This document shows positions 8,185 to 17,943 of a stretch of DNA of 64,000 bases, piece by piece. Every line of letters starts with the position of its first letter. Position 1 is the first letter of the stretch. The position numbers and the translations under genes are program-made. Below the pieces are notes generated by a model. The model had not been told where the DNA came from. It did not search any database and saw only the letters and a program-made list of their open reading frames with translations. The stretch comes from Treponema sp. (lineage in GTDB: Bacteria > Spirochaetota > Spirochaetia > Treponematales > Breznakiellaceae), in NCBI GenBank assembly GCA_031267685.1, contig JAIRYV010000040.1:1-64000 (forward strand). Direction: 5' to 3'.

Positions 8185-9630
8185 TCAGCTTGTACCCGGC
8201 TGCCCGCGGAGCATCGACAGGCTATACCCACGTACCGCTTCTTTCCACTGATAGCCACGGTTGAATTCATTTTTGAACATACCGAATGACGCTGACCCAG
8301 GCGAGAGTACCATCACATCGCCGGCTTCCGCCGCTAAAAAGCTGGCACGTACTGCTAAATCAAGCGTGTCAAACGGACCCTGATATGAGAGTCCAGCCTT
8401 GTCCAGCAGGTTGCGTAGCTTATCTGTGCCGGTTCCGCTTAGGAGGATAAGGGCTTTGGCTTTGGACGCGGCCTGGACGAGCGGACTGTAGTCAAGGCTC
8501 TTGTCCGCACCACCGCAAACAAGTATAAGCGGCGCGTCAAACGCCTCAAGCGCCGCAACAACCGCTTCGGGAATGGTGGCCGTCGTGTCGTTGTAGAAAC
8601 GAACGCCTGCTGCCTCATGGAAAAACTCAAGTCGGTGTTCAATGCCGGGGAAGACTCCAAGGGTCTCCCGAATAAACGGAGCAGGGAGACCGAGGTCGAG
8701 GAGCGCCAGCGCTGCTGCTAGCAGATTTTTCTTTTGATGACGCCCCGGTACATGGAGCTTCGCGGGAAGTACCTCAAACGCTTCCGCATGAGCGGTAAGT
8801 CGCGTAAAGCCCACGCCACTTTCGCTTGAAAGCCAAGCGCCAGCAATTCCAGCGGGCAAAACGTTTTCTGTATACACAAGTGTACGGGCATGAGTTTCGC
8901 GTAGAAAACTCTGACCCCATACGTCGTCTGGCACAATAGTAAGATCAGCGCTATCCTGCCTCTGATAGATGATCCGTTTATCCGCCATATAACTTTCCAT
9001 AGAATCATAGTAGTTTTGGTGATCCGGTAGAATCGTTGTAAGTAGCGCAATACGCGGCTTAAACAACTTGCCCTGCAGGTCGCCGAGCTGCCAGCTTGAA
9101 AGCTCCAGCACCACATCATCTTCCGGGCATAGTTCGTCAAGGAACGAAAGTGGCGAAACTGTGATATTGCCACCCAGCCAGGCCTTTCCACGCATAAGGC
9201 CATGGTTCCGCGCCTCTGTAAGTCCCCAGTGAATGGCCGACGCGACGCTCGACTTACCCTTAGAACCAGTAACAGCGATAAGCCGTGCCGGTGAACTGGC
9301 TAGAAAGAGCGATATATCGGTTTCCACACACCGCGCTGCCTTGAGAAAAGGCGAATCGCGCCGCACACCGGGATTTTTGATTACCATGTCAGCATTTTCA
9401 AAATCGCGCATTTCATGGCGGCCAAGCACAAAGCGGATACCCTCAATGTCCCGCAGTTTTTCCAGGGACTGGGCAAGCGCGGCCTCGTCCTGTAGGTCGG
9501 TGATGGTAAGCGTGGCTCCACACCGCGCAAGATAGCGGGCAGACTCAAGTCCGCCGCTGTTTAACCCAAGTCCCATGATAAGAACGTTTAGATTGGCGTA
9601 ATCAGCGCTGGAGCGCTTCTGGATATTCAT
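8185..9630 (-). CDS. murD: UDP-N-acetylmuramoylalanine--D-glutamate ligase
   Basis: Adds D-glutamate to UDP-MurNAc-L-Ala in peptidoglycan synthesis. The 481-residue Mur ligase has the ATP loop TGSKGKSS (about 118-125), the ELSSWQLG motif near 175, the HRLEFF region near 308, and the C-terminal NDTTATIPEA and LVCGGADKSLDY motifs typical of MurD. Length and order are normal. It is divergently oriented from the MFS gene with a 75-base gap. Confidence 0.93.
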   Translation of the reverse strand: MNIQKRSSADYANLNVLIMGLGLNSGGLESARYLARCGATLTITDLQDEAALAQSLEKLRDIEGIRFVLGRHEMRDFENADMVIKNPGVRRDSPFLKAARCVETDISLFLASSPARLIAVTGSKGKSSVASAIHWGLTEARNHGLMRGKAWLGGNITVSPLSFLDELCPEDDVVLELSSWQLGDLQGKLFKPRIALLTTILPDHQNYYDSMESYMADKRIIYQRQDSADLTIVPDDVWGQSFLRETHARTLVYTENVLPAGIAGAWLSSESGVGFTRLTAHAEAFEVLPAKLHVPGRHQKKNLLAAALALLDLGLPAPFIRETLGVFPGIEHRLEFFHEAAGVRFYNDTTATIPEAVVAALEAFDAPLILVCGGADKSLDYSPLVQAASKAKALILLSGTGTDKLRNLLDKAGLSYQGPFDTLDLAVRASFLAAEAGDVMVLSPGSASFGMFKNEFNRGYQWKEAVRGYSLSMLRGQPGTS

Positions 9631-9669
9631 GCTGCCAGTATATCAGACGCGGCGCAAAATGTGAATACC

Positions 9670-9698
9670 TTGACGCCGTTTCCATTTTCTGTTATTGT
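9670..9698 (+). promoter_or_regulatory. Putative promoter of the MFS gene
   Basis: TTGACG (9670-9675), a 17-base spacer and TATTGT (9693-9698) precede the ATG at 9706. The predicted start of transcription would be about one base before the ATG, giving a leaderless message; no ribosome site is visible. Confidence 0.4.
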
Positions 9699-9705
9699 AA
9701 AATAT

Positions 9706-10941
9706 ATGAATATTATAAAAAATACAGAGGCACATTGGAAGCGAAATATTATTCTTTTTTTAGGTGGTCAAGCTCTGTCCCTCTTTGGTTCAGCACTGGT
9801 GATGTATGCCATCGGATGGTATATAACTCTGCAAACCCAATCCGGTTCAATGATGACCGTCTCAATAATTGTTGGCGTATTGCCGACGTTTTTTATATCT
9901 CCCTTTGGCGGTGTCTGGGCAGACCGGTTTAACCGGAAATATCTGATCAATATCGCGGATGCCTCCATTGCTCTGGTAACACTTATATTAGCGCTCTTTT
10001 TTATTTCTGGCTTTAAACCAATATGGCTTTTATTTATTTGTTCCGGGGTCAGGGCACTGGGAAGCGGTGTGCAGACTCCGGCGGTGAGCGCCATTATCCC
10101 ACAAATTGTACCAGAAAAGTATTTAATGCGTATAAACGGAATAAACAGTACCATTCAGTCAATTACCATGCTGCTTGCGCCTATGGTGAGCGGCGCACTG
10201 TTATCCTTTACTTCCATTGAATATATATTTTTTATTGATGTTATTACTGCGGCTATTGGCATAGCTATTGTATTCTTTTTTGTGAAAGCTCCATCGCCGA
10301 CGAAGTCAGCGGAAAAACGGCGTATACGTTATTTTCATGATATTAAAGAGGGTTTTGTGTATATTAAGACACTCGCCTTTCTCAAACGTTTGTTTATTAT
10401 CAGCGCTGTGTTTATGGCTATGGTCGTACCTGTGGCGTTTTTAACTCCCTTGCAGGTAGCTCGTGATTTTGGCGCTGACGTTTGGCGGCTTACGGCAATT
10501 GAAATTGCTTTTTCGTCCGGTATGCTGCTTGGCGGGCTGATCATTGGTCTTTGGGGTGGGTGCAAGAATAAGGTATATTCTATGACCCTTTCCTGTTCTT
10601 TATTTGGTTTGGGGACTATTTCTCTGGGTATTATGACGAATTTCTGGATATACCTGACATGCATGGCTGCGCTTGGTCTGGTTATGCCGCTTTTTAATGT
10701 CTCATGCATAGGGATATTTCAGACTAAAATCGAAGGCGCGTTTATGGGGCGCGTTTTCAGCGTCTACAGCATGATTTCCAGCGTGGTTACGCCAATGGGG
10801 ATGCTCGTATTCGGTCCCCTTGCTGATACTATCGCTATCGACATTCTGCTTATTGGAACTGGTTCGATCATTTTTTTACTGAGCTTCTGTTTCATTATAA
10901 GCAAGACCTTACGGGAAGCGGGAAAACCAGTAACTGTTTAG
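9706..10941 (+). CDS. MFS transporter, MefA/antibiotic-efflux-like
   Basis: A 411-residue integral membrane protein with about 12 hydrophobic segments, the MFS motif-A-like GGVWADRFNRK after the second segment, and FQTKIEGAFMGRVFSVYSM in the C-half, characteristic of the MefA/TetV-like drug exporter branch. Its substrate is unknown; drug or macrolide efflux is inference. A start upstream at 9661 would add 15 residues before the first membrane segment and is less likely. Base composition looks richer in A+T than neighbours (many ATT, ATA, TTT codons), which fits horizontal acquisition, possibly from Firmicutes. Confidence 0.8.
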   Translation: MNIIKNTEAHWKRNIILFLGGQALSLFGSALVMYAIGWYITLQTQSGSMMTVSIIVGVLPTFFISPFGGVWADRFNRKYLINIADASIALVTLILALFFISGFKPIWLLFICSGVRALGSGVQTPAVSAIIPQIVPEKYLMRINGINSTIQSITMLLAPMVSGALLSFTSIEYIFFIDVITAAIGIAIVFFFVKAPSPTKSAEKRRIRYFHDIKEGFVYIKTLAFLKRLFIISAVFMAMVVPVAFLTPLQVARDFGADVWRLTAIEIAFSSGMLLGGLIIGLWGGCKNKVYSMTLSCSLFGLGTISLGIMTNFWIYLTCMAALGLVMPLFNVSCIGIFQTKIEGAFMGRVFSVYSMISSVVTPMGMLVFGPLADTIAIDILLIGTGSIIFLLSFCFIISKTLREAGKPVTV

Positions 10942-10973
10942 CGCGAATAATCTTTCACGCTATCCTACGCCCT

Positions 10974-13900
10974 CTATGACACTGCGATAAAGGCACGGCG
11001 ACACACGGAAGATACTGTACACGTCCCGCAATTGCCACGGTCCTTTGTTACCTGATACGCGCCTTGTTTCACAGTGTCTGACACCTGCGCAAACAGCGCG
11101 TCAACCCCGTCCACCTCGCGCCGGTACTCTTCCGGGGTACGCGGCAGATGGTACTTACCCTTGCCGCCATTCTCGTCAACCACGTCGCGGAACTTGCGGT
11201 TGTCAATCGAGTAAAAGCGGGCGCGGGTAACGAGTGGCGGCGAGGCATCGTTGGTGTCAGAGGTGTTAGCGACGTTGGTAGCGGCAATGTTACCAGTATC
11301 AGAGCTATCGGTGTCAGAGGTATTCGCAGCTTTGTGATTGCCATGTTCGATCATGTTGATATAAGCCGCCATCTGCACATTTTGCGGGATCGCAGTTTCA
11401 GCGTCATCCATGGCGACAAGGGCAGCGGCTGGAGGCAGCGACGCGGTTTTGAAATCCATCACCAGCAAATCGCCGGCGCTGTCCTGTAACACGAGGTCGG
11501 CTTTGCCGGAAAGGACTGTTTCGGAAGGCGGATATTCACGGCGCAGGGGAATCTCCGCGCCCAACACCTTCGCACCGTCAATATCCGCCAGAACAAGATA
11601 GTCGCTGATGGCAGCCATGATGCGGGGGCGTAACATATCATAAACCGATTCCTGAAACGTGCCCTCGTTCATCTGTGCCTCGGCAATGGCCATTCTGCTT
11701 TCTTCTACTATATACGTCTGGTACTCATCCATGAGCAGGGCTGAGTGAAAGCGTCCGTCGCCATTTTCCTGTATGCGCTTGAAAATCGCCTCAATGATGT
11801 GGTGATAGAGCGTACCAACGTTCCGCTGGTCAATGGTTTCAATCTCGGTTTGCTTTGGCGCAATGAGCAATCCACGCTCCATAAGCCACTTGAAAGGGCA
11901 GACCTGATACTCGTTGAGGTCTGTTGGAGAAAGCCGAAGGTCGCGCACAGATTCATTGGTGTTTTCGTCGTCAATCGGAATGTGGCGCTTGATACGGCTG
12001 AAAAATAACTGCTTGCCGAGTCGTTCCCGCAGAGCCTCTCGGAGCGCGACATCGTTCATCGGGGTATAGCGCAGGTCAACGCCAAGCGGGGGACAGAGCA
12101 GGGTTTGCCGTGCCAGCCAGCCGCGTTTCTGTATCTCTGACACCAGAGACGGCGCATCAAGCGGCGCGTAATATGCGCCGCCCTCACCTCTTCCTTCGCT
12201 TAACCCAAGTTTTGATTCAATGTCGTAAGGGCTTTCTGGCAATAGCACATCTTTCGGATAAACCAGCCTGTCGTCCAACTCGTAGAGCCGACGGTGGGGA
12301 ATCACCGAGCCGGAAAAAGTCTGCAAAGATACGGTAAACACCGGAAAGCCTCCTGAAATGGCATAGGCGCGGATAAAGTCGGCGGACACATCACGGTCAG
12401 GTATCTTCAAAAGTCGCTTCCGGTCTTCCCGTAAGAACGACGCACCAGCAGCATATACCACAGTGGCGTCTTCCTGATTCATGTTAATGATAAAATGCGC
12501 CGCTGGCCCAATACCCGCCGCCATCCGATAGTCGTAAAGCGCAACACCCCGCGTGTCTGACTGGTACACATAAGGCTCTTCCTGTATGTACGAGAGGAAG
12601 ATAGGAAACGCCCGCCCGCCGGCGACCTTTTCATCGTCGCCCGACTCGGCACTGCCGGCAGACAGGCCGGGAAACTGCTTCTCGATCTCGATAAGGGCAT
12701 CAAGCTCCCGCATTGCCCGGGCGAAGAGCTTGTCAGTGTCAGAGGAAAGGGCTGTTTTGTCAAAATGATTCCTGCTGAAAATGTGCCACGCGGTTCGCAG
12801 GTCTGCGAAAGACGTTGCATTCACCACCGCGTTAATGTCTTTTTTAAGCTGTTCATAAAAAAGCGAGAGCTTGAACACTGGTCGCTCAAGGAAATCGCGT
12901 TTGATATGCCGCTCAAAGGTCTTTTCCCATACATCAATGTCGTGATAACCTTCGTGGAAGCCGGACAAACACCGATAGTGCAAACCAAAGTCAATCAGCA
13001 GATCAATCCATTCCTTGTCCTTCCAAGGGAATGCCTTGTCCAGAAGCAGATTCTTCAACGACCGAAACGACCACTTCTGGGCTGGGCAGGCAGAAAGCGC
13101 CGTAAAGATGCGCCCAGCAGGATGCTCGACCAGAGACTTGCCCTGACGCGGGTCAACGGGAATGTCATACAGGCAGAATTCCTGAATCAGCCGCTCAGGA
13201 TTTGACCCACCCGCAAAGGAAATAACAATGTCTTCATAACTGAGCCGCGCTTCATCCAGAAGCCGTCGAGTGAGTAGGGCAAGACAGCGGTACTCATCAG
13301 CGGAAAAGGTGAAGGTAATGTGCTTCCTCGCGTAAGAGCCAATGACAGCACGAACCGCCTCCCCCCGTGCGTTCTCACACGAAGGCGCGTCAATCGCGCT
13401 GAGTGGGATAATCCGCACGATTTCGCCCGCGTCTTGGGCAAGACGAAGCAGCTCTTCCTCATACTCGTCCCAGTCTGCGGCCAACTCCGGGTAAAACAGT
13501 AGCCACTTTTCATCAAAGGCGCTGAACGCGGCACGGTTCCACGACGGCTCATAAAAATTATGCTCCGCTAAAAACCGTGCATAACGCTCGTGAATCAGTT
13601 TGAGGTCATTGAAGTAGGCGTCGTCCCTGATTTCCGCTATTTCAGGCCGACGCAGAATCGCATCCAGCGTCGGCAAGAGCCGCGCAATGGAGCCAATAAA
13701 CGAACTGTACGAAGAATCAGCGTAATCAGGGTTTATGTAGTCGCGCAGAAGCGCCTTGCCCTTCTGAAACTCGCGGTGGTTTTCTCGCAGCAGGCTCGAG
13801 GCAAAGAGCGTCCGCACTGCACGGTTTATTTCCCGTCGCCCAGTCTGTTTTATCGAAAGTGCATGTTCCTTAAACCTGTCCCACGCCATGAAACGTCCCG

Positions 13901-14054
13901 GATCAAGCGGCCTGCCAGTAGCCAGCGCAACCTCCCGCGCCCAGAACTCCGCCGGTATAGCAAACGGAAACACAAACCGCGTGCGCCTGTCATCCAGCGC
14001 CCCGGCAACATAGTCCAGAATCCCGCTCTTGTTCCTCATTGGTTTATCATACAC
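10974..14054 (-). CDS. PD-(D/E)XK nuclease family protein, AddB-like
   Basis: Large (1026-residue) helicase-inactive/nuclease subunit resembling AddB of the AddAB recombinational repair complex. The C-terminal nuclease shows GKADLVLQ...LLVMDFKTAS (Asp and DxK catalytic motif) then QMAAYINM. The iron-sulfur staple is present: C in YQVCPFKW near 735 and a terminal CGTCTVSSVC. No Walker A was seen. Between the nuclease core and ARFYSIDNRKF there is a low-complexity insert (NTSDTDSSDTGN...NTSDTND, DNA about 11245-11330) derived from GTGTCAGA-type repeats; a perfect GTGTCTGACAC lies at 11074-11084. No AddA-like helicase is adjacent. Confidence 0.8.
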   Translation of the reverse strand: MYDKPMRNKSGILDYVAGALDDRRTRFVFPFAIPAEFWAREVALATGRPLDPGRFMAWDRFKEHALSIKQTGRREINRAVRTLFASSLLRENHREFQKGKALLRDYINPDYADSSYSSFIGSIARLLPTLDAILRRPEIAEIRDDAYFNDLKLIHERYARFLAEHNFYEPSWNRAAFSAFDEKWLLFYPELAADWDEYEEELLRLAQDAGEIVRIIPLSAIDAPSCENARGEAVRAVIGSYARKHITFTFSADEYRCLALLTRRLLDEARLSYEDIVISFAGGSNPERLIQEFCLYDIPVDPRQGKSLVEHPAGRIFTALSACPAQKWSFRSLKNLLLDKAFPWKDKEWIDLLIDFGLHYRCLSGFHEGYHDIDVWEKTFERHIKRDFLERPVFKLSLFYEQLKKDINAVVNATSFADLRTAWHIFSRNHFDKTALSSDTDKLFARAMRELDALIEIEKQFPGLSAGSAESGDDEKVAGGRAFPIFLSYIQEEPYVYQSDTRGVALYDYRMAAGIGPAAHFIINMNQEDATVVYAAGASFLREDRKRLLKIPDRDVSADFIRAYAISGGFPVFTVSLQTFSGSVIPHRRLYELDDRLVYPKDVLLPESPYDIESKLGLSEGRGEGGAYYAPLDAPSLVSEIQKRGWLARQTLLCPPLGVDLRYTPMNDVALREALRERLGKQLFFSRIKRHIPIDDENTNESVRDLRLSPTDLNEYQVCPFKWLMERGLLIAPKQTEIETIDQRNVGTLYHHIIEAIFKRIQENGDGRFHSALLMDEYQTYIVEESRMAIAEAQMNEGTFQESVYDMLRPRIMAAISDYLVLADIDGAKVLGAEIPLRREYPPSETVLSGKADLVLQDSAGDLLVMDFKTASLPPAAALVAMDDAETAIPQNVQMAAYINMIEHGNHKAANTSDTDSSDTGNIAATNVANTSDTNDASPPLVTRARFYSIDNRKFRDVVDENGGKGKYHLPRTPEEYRREVDGVDALFAQVSDTVKQGAYQVTKDRGNCGTCTVSSVCRRAFIAVS

Positions 14055-14232
14055 TCACGCTGCCTACTGTGCAAGCTATGCTCACAGCCTTGCTTCATGT
14101 TGACAAGCCCTATGCCCAACGCCAGCGATGTAACAGGTACCGATCTTCATCGCTGATACGTGGTTCCAGATTCCTATTGATGTTTCTTTAGCCATGTAAT
14201 AAGGTTATGAGTAGAGATGAATGGAGGTACGT

Positions 14233-14850
14233 ATGAACATAATAGCGTTTAATGGCAGTCCGCACGAAAAAGGCACGACGAGCGCTGGACTTTCGCTGGT
14301 TTGCGAGGAACTGAGAAGCGCTGGTGTCGAGGTGGAAGTGCTTCATGTCGGCGACAAGGCAGTTCACGGGTGCATTGGCTGTGGAAAGTGCCATAGGGCT
14401 GGGCTTTGCGTCATAAAAGACGATGGTGTGAACGAGTATATCGAAAAAACACGGCTGGCTGACGGCATTATTCTGGCATCGCCGGTGTATTACGGCGGTA
14501 TTGCGGGCGGCTTTAAGTGTCTCTTAGACCGGATGTTTTTCGCGGGACTGAACCTGCTCTACAAACCTGCGGCAGCGCTTGTCGTAACAAGGCGCTCAGG
14601 AGCTATCGCAGTGTATCACCAGCTCTGTAACTATCTCACCCTCGCTGGAACCATACTCACGCCGACTGTTTATTGGAACAATATTCACGGCGCAAGCGCG
14701 GAAGAAACACGGCAGGACCGCGAAGGCATGTATACCATGCGGTGTATCGGGCGAAATATGGCTTGGCTCCTCAATGTTCTCGATATGGGTAAAAAAACAA
14801 CGCCACTGCCGGACTTAGGTCCGCGTGTCTGGACGAATTTTATTCATTAG
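14233..14850 (+). CDS. Flavodoxin-like NAD(P)H-dependent FMN reductase family protein
   Basis: A 205-residue flavodoxin-fold protein: N-terminal beta strand and FMN loop NGSPHEKGTTSAG, a Cys cluster CIGCGKCHRAGLC near 47-59 that is common in the iron-sulfur flavoprotein/multimeric flavodoxin branch, and SPVYYGGIAGGFKCLLDRMF near 88-107. It should carry out reduction of quinones, nitro compounds or iron with NAD(P)H; the physiological substrate is unknown. ATG 14233 has GGAGG at 14222-14226. It is divergent from the AddB-like gene and stands alone. Confidence 0.8.
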   Translation: MNIIAFNGSPHEKGTTSAGLSLVCEELRSAGVEVEVLHVGDKAVHGCIGCGKCHRAGLCVIKDDGVNEYIEKTRLADGIILASPVYYGGIAGGFKCLLDRMFFAGLNLLYKPAAALVVTRRSGAIAVYHQLCNYLTLAGTILTPTVYWNNIHGASAEETRQDREGMYTMRCIGRNMAWLLNVLDMGKKTTPLPDLGPRVWTNFIH

Positions 14851-15067
14851 TGTTGTCCAAAGACCCGGTTGCTTCTCTCACAAGTCCATTGAACTCCATC
14901 AGATTGATGGGATGTACATAGAAATAGGGTTTGATATGAAGGAAGAATCGGGGAAGGGACAAGAATTTCTTCTCTTTGTATGTCCTGGTAGTTCGCTATT
15001 GCTTTTTAAGTGTATCTAGCGCTTTCATGGCAATGCCCTTTTCGCCATGGTTTCTTAAAAAAAGACA

Positions 15068-15360
15068 TACATCTCCTTCCTAAAATCTTTCAGACCCTTC
15101 CTAAAAACTTCTACACCCTTCCTAAAAACTTCTACACCCTTCCTAAAAAGTTTTACACCCTTCCTAAAAACTTCTACACCCTTCCTAAAAAGTTTTACAC
15201 CCTTCCTAAAAACTTCTACACCCTTCCTAAAATCTTTCAGACCCTTCCTAAAAACTTCTACACCCTTCCTAAAAAGTTTTACACCCTTCCTAAAAAGTTT
15301 TACACCCTTCCTAGAAAGTTTTACACCCTCCCTAAAAACTTTTACACCCTTCCCCTTTTC
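15068..15360. repeat. 21-bp minisatellite with phased A-tracts
   Basis: About 14 units with a 21-bp period, each holding ACCCTTCCTAAAAA followed by CTTCTAC, GTTTTAC or TCTTTCA. The three unit versions are interspersed. The plus strand is open and would read (F/Y)TLPKNF heptads, but there is no convincing gene start, so I treat it as a repeat. The A4-5 run in every 21-bp unit falls on the same face of the helix and should bend the DNA. Flanks 14851-15067 and 15361-15530 hold nothing recognisable. Confidence 0.9.
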
Positions 15361-15533
15361 CTTCAGACCTTACGCTTATAGTAAACGATAGATAAGGTTT
15401 AGGGTAACATAATGAACTTTTTCTTCAACTGGCATGGCTGACGAAATGGGCCATGTCTCTGCACTGTTCTGGATGCGATACGGGCGAACATCAATAGACA
15501 AGCCGGGATATAATCAAAATCAGTATGCAGAAG

Positions 15534-15562
15534 GGATGCCCGATCTTCCTAAGCGGGCATCC
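15534..15562 (-). terminator. Hairpin downstream of xylanase
   Basis: Perfect 9-bp arms GGATGCCCG (15534-15542) and CGGGCATCC (15554-15562) with an 11-base loop lie just after the xylanase stop. A strong T-run is missing, so it may be a stabilising or weak terminating hairpin. Confidence 0.5.
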
Positions 15563-15570
15563 GCTCCTTA

Positions 15571-16812
15571 CTATAACATAAGTGTTACAACTGGCTGTTT
15601 CCCGTCAAGGATGAAGGCGGCGCTCTTGTCGTTCAGACTTAGGGTGTATTGACCACGGAAGCCTTCAATCTCCAGCTCGCCGTTATCGTCAGTGGCAAGG
15701 CTTTGTTCGCCAGTCCACCACGCGCCCTTGATCTTCGCCATGAGCGCCTCATATACAGGCTTGGGGCTGTTATCTTTGCGGAGTAGGCCCGACGGCGCGC
15801 CGAGCCACTTGCCATCAGTGGCATCCCAGGTCGTGATGGCTTCCACCAGAGGGTGCGCGAACAGGGTCTCGTACATTTCAAGAACCTCGCGCGCCTGACG
15901 TTCTTCACCTTCGGGCGTGCTGGGCCATTCCGGTACCTGCCAGTCATTGAGGTCGATGATGTGCGCAGGCATGAGGTCTCCGGAGATGATCGTGTTCTCG
16001 GTGAAATGGATTGGCAAACCAAAGTGGGCGAAGCGTTCCAGTACTGTATGCAGCTTCTCAAGGCCCCAGTAGCCTTGATGCTGGTGGGACTGTATGCCAA
16101 TCACATCAATTGGCACGCCGGCTTGTAAACATCCGTCAACGAGGATCGCGTACTCATCGCTGGTGTTAAAGTCATTCAGCACGAGTGTTGCTGTGGGGTT
16201 TGCCTGCCGTGCTGCGGTGAACACTTCCTTAATCATGCGCACGCGCCCCAATTCTTTGCACACGCGGGTTATGGCGTTATCGTACTTATCAAAGATAGGC
16301 ATAATGACCACTTCGTTGATAACGTCCCAGCGCTCGATACTTCCTTTGAAGGCACTGATGTCCCGCTGGATTCTCGCCAGTTGTTTCTCAAGGATGTGTG
16401 CGTTGCTGTACTTCATCAGCCAGGGGGCGCAGACTGTATGCCAGCAGAGCGGGTGTCCTTTTGTGGCAATACCGCGCTCGGCGTACCATTGTGCTGCTGC
16501 CTTAACGCGGCGCTCGTCGGGCTTACCCTCCTCAGCTTCGTAGCGTGCCCAGTAAAAGGGCAGGGTGGCATAGTTGCAGAGGGCGAAGATGCGGTCAAGT
16601 CGCTCTTGTAGCATTGCTGCCCGCTCTGTATCAAGCGGCGTGCCGTCGGATGTTCCGCCGGCAAGTTCCACTGCGTCAAAACCACCCACGCCGAACAAGA
16701 ACTCGTGCTGGGTTTGCCGTACCTGTATTGTTACCCGGTCCAGCGGTGTTCCGTCGGTGCGGACCAGGCGTAATCGCTGTTTTGCCTGTCGATGGGCGTA
16801 TTGTTTGTTCAT
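15571..16812 (-). CDS. Endo-1,4-beta-xylanase, GH10 family
   Basis: A retaining glycoside hydrolase of family 10 that cuts xylan or xylo-oligosaccharides. The 413-residue protein shows the acid/base Glu in WDVINEV (near 165) and the nucleophile Glu in HFTENT (near 272), plus GHPLCWH and WDATDGKW substrate-binding motifs. There is no signal peptide (it starts MNKQYAHRQAKQR), so it is probably cytoplasmic and acts on imported oligosaccharides. It lies head-to-head with an ABC transporter operon, which suggests that transporter carries xylo-oligosaccharides. Confidence 0.9.
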   Translation of the reverse strand: MNKQYAHRQAKQRLRLVRTDGTPLDRVTIQVRQTQHEFLFGVGGFDAVELAGGTSDGTPLDTERAAMLQERLDRIFALCNYATLPFYWARYEAEEGKPDERRVKAAAQWYAERGIATKGHPLCWHTVCAPWLMKYSNAHILEKQLARIQRDISAFKGSIERWDVINEVVIMPIFDKYDNAITRVCKELGRVRMIKEVFTAARQANPTATLVLNDFNTSDEYAILVDGCLQAGVPIDVIGIQSHQHQGYWGLEKLHTVLERFAHFGLPIHFTENTIISGDLMPAHIIDLNDWQVPEWPSTPEGEERQAREVLEMYETLFAHPLVEAITTWDATDGKWLGAPSGLLRKDNSPKPVYEALMAKIKGAWWTGEQSLATDDNGELEIEGFRGQYTLSLNDKSAAFILDGKQPVVTLML

Positions 16813-16982
16813 AATAAACTCCTATAGATAGTGTACACAACAATGACCGCTGAATCACTTATTTACAAAATCTTTTATAAGATAGGGAAAATTCCCGATG
16901 TGCAGGCTTGCAAGTTACCTGTATACTCAAAAAAAAGTCCGGTGGGAAGGTATGTTCATCCGGCTATTCTTAGGAGGCTTAT
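16813..16982. promoter_or_regulatory. Divergent regulatory region between xylanase and CUT1 operon
   Basis: 170 bases separate the two divergent genes. An inverted motif ATCTTTTATAAGAT lies at 16870-16883, and AGGAGG at 16972-16977 is the ribosome site of the permease. No clear promoter hexamers or operator could be assigned. Confidence 0.4.
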
Positions 16983-17927
16983 ATGGCAATGGAGATGAAA
17001 GGCAAGTCCATGACTGAGTATCTCAAACGTATGTGGATGCTCTATGTGATGCTGCTCATTCCGATGGTGTTCTTTTTGGTATTTCGTTATGTACCTATGA
17101 CGAATATCGTTATCGCGTTTAAGGATTACAACATTTTTCGAGGGGTTTGGACTTCTCCCTGGGCGCAATCAAGTGGTGAAACCAACATTTTAAAATGGTT
17201 TGCCACGGCGTTTACCTCGCGGGATTTTGCAAACGCCTTGCGTAACACGTTGGTGCTGAATATCCTTGACCTGCTTGTCGGATTTCCTGCGCCGGTCATT
17301 CTGGCAATCTTGATGAACGAACTGCCCTTCCAGAAATACAAGAAGTTTACGCAAACGGTTGTCTACCTGCCGCACTTCCTTTCGTGGATCATCATCAGTG
17401 GTATTGCGGTGCAGCTCTTTGCCCCTCAGGGAGGTGTTATAAACATGCTTCTGGGGAGTCTAGGGCTGGGACCGATAAACCTGTTAATGGAAAACAATCT
17501 CTGGATCGGTACCTACATTAGTCTTGGTGTGTGGAAAGAGATGGGCTGGGGAACTATCATCTACCTGGCTGCCATTACGGGCATCAACCCAGAACTCTAT
17601 GAAGCTGCTGAGGTGGATGGCGCGGGGCGCTGGCGGAAAATCTGGAACGTAACCCTGCCCAGTATCCGCGGCACTATCATTGTGCTGTTGATAATGAGCC
17701 TTGGGCGTATGCTTGGCAGTGAGTTCGACCGTCCTTATACTATGGCAAACCCCACGGTTATGCAGGTTGCCGATGTGCTGGGAACGTATGTATACCGTGT
17801 TGGTATCCGTTCCGGTCAGTTCTCTCTGACCACAGCAGTTGGTCTGGCACAGTCGGTCGTCAATGTTGTTCTGTTAGTCGCGGCAGATCGGTTGGCGAAA
17901 AAGTTTGGTGAGCGCGGCATCTGGTAA
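16983..17927 (+). CDS. CUT1 sugar ABC transporter permease (LplB-like)
   Basis: Inner-membrane permease of a carbohydrate uptake ABC transporter. The 314-residue protein has about six membrane segments, the YVPMTNIVIAFKDY signature of the LplB/YtcP-type first permease, and the EAA loop EAAEVDGAGRWRKIWNVTLP (near 205-224) that docks with the ATPase. It overlaps nothing and is followed 16 bases later by the second permease. No ATPase is encoded here, so a shared MsmK/UgpC-type ATPase elsewhere must serve it. Confidence 0.92.
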   Translation: MAMEMKGKSMTEYLKRMWMLYVMLLIPMVFFLVFRYVPMTNIVIAFKDYNIFRGVWTSPWAQSSGETNILKWFATAFTSRDFANALRNTLVLNILDLLVGFPAPVILAILMNELPFQKYKKFTQTVVYLPHFLSWIIISGIAVQLFAPQGGVINMLLGSLGLGPINLLMENNLWIGTYISLGVWKEMGWGTIIYLAAITGINPELYEAAEVDGAGRWRKIWNVTLPSIRGTIIVLLIMSLGRMLGSEFDRPYTMANPTVMQVADVLGTYVYRVGIRSGQFSLTTAVGLAQSVVNVVLLVAADRLAKKFGERGIW

Positions 17928-17943
17928 CATAAGGAGGCTAAAA

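Noticed and set aside
15010-15381. 123-codon frame of FYTLPKN heptads
   Set aside because: Entirely generated by the 21-bp minisatellite, without a start context; kept as a repeat.
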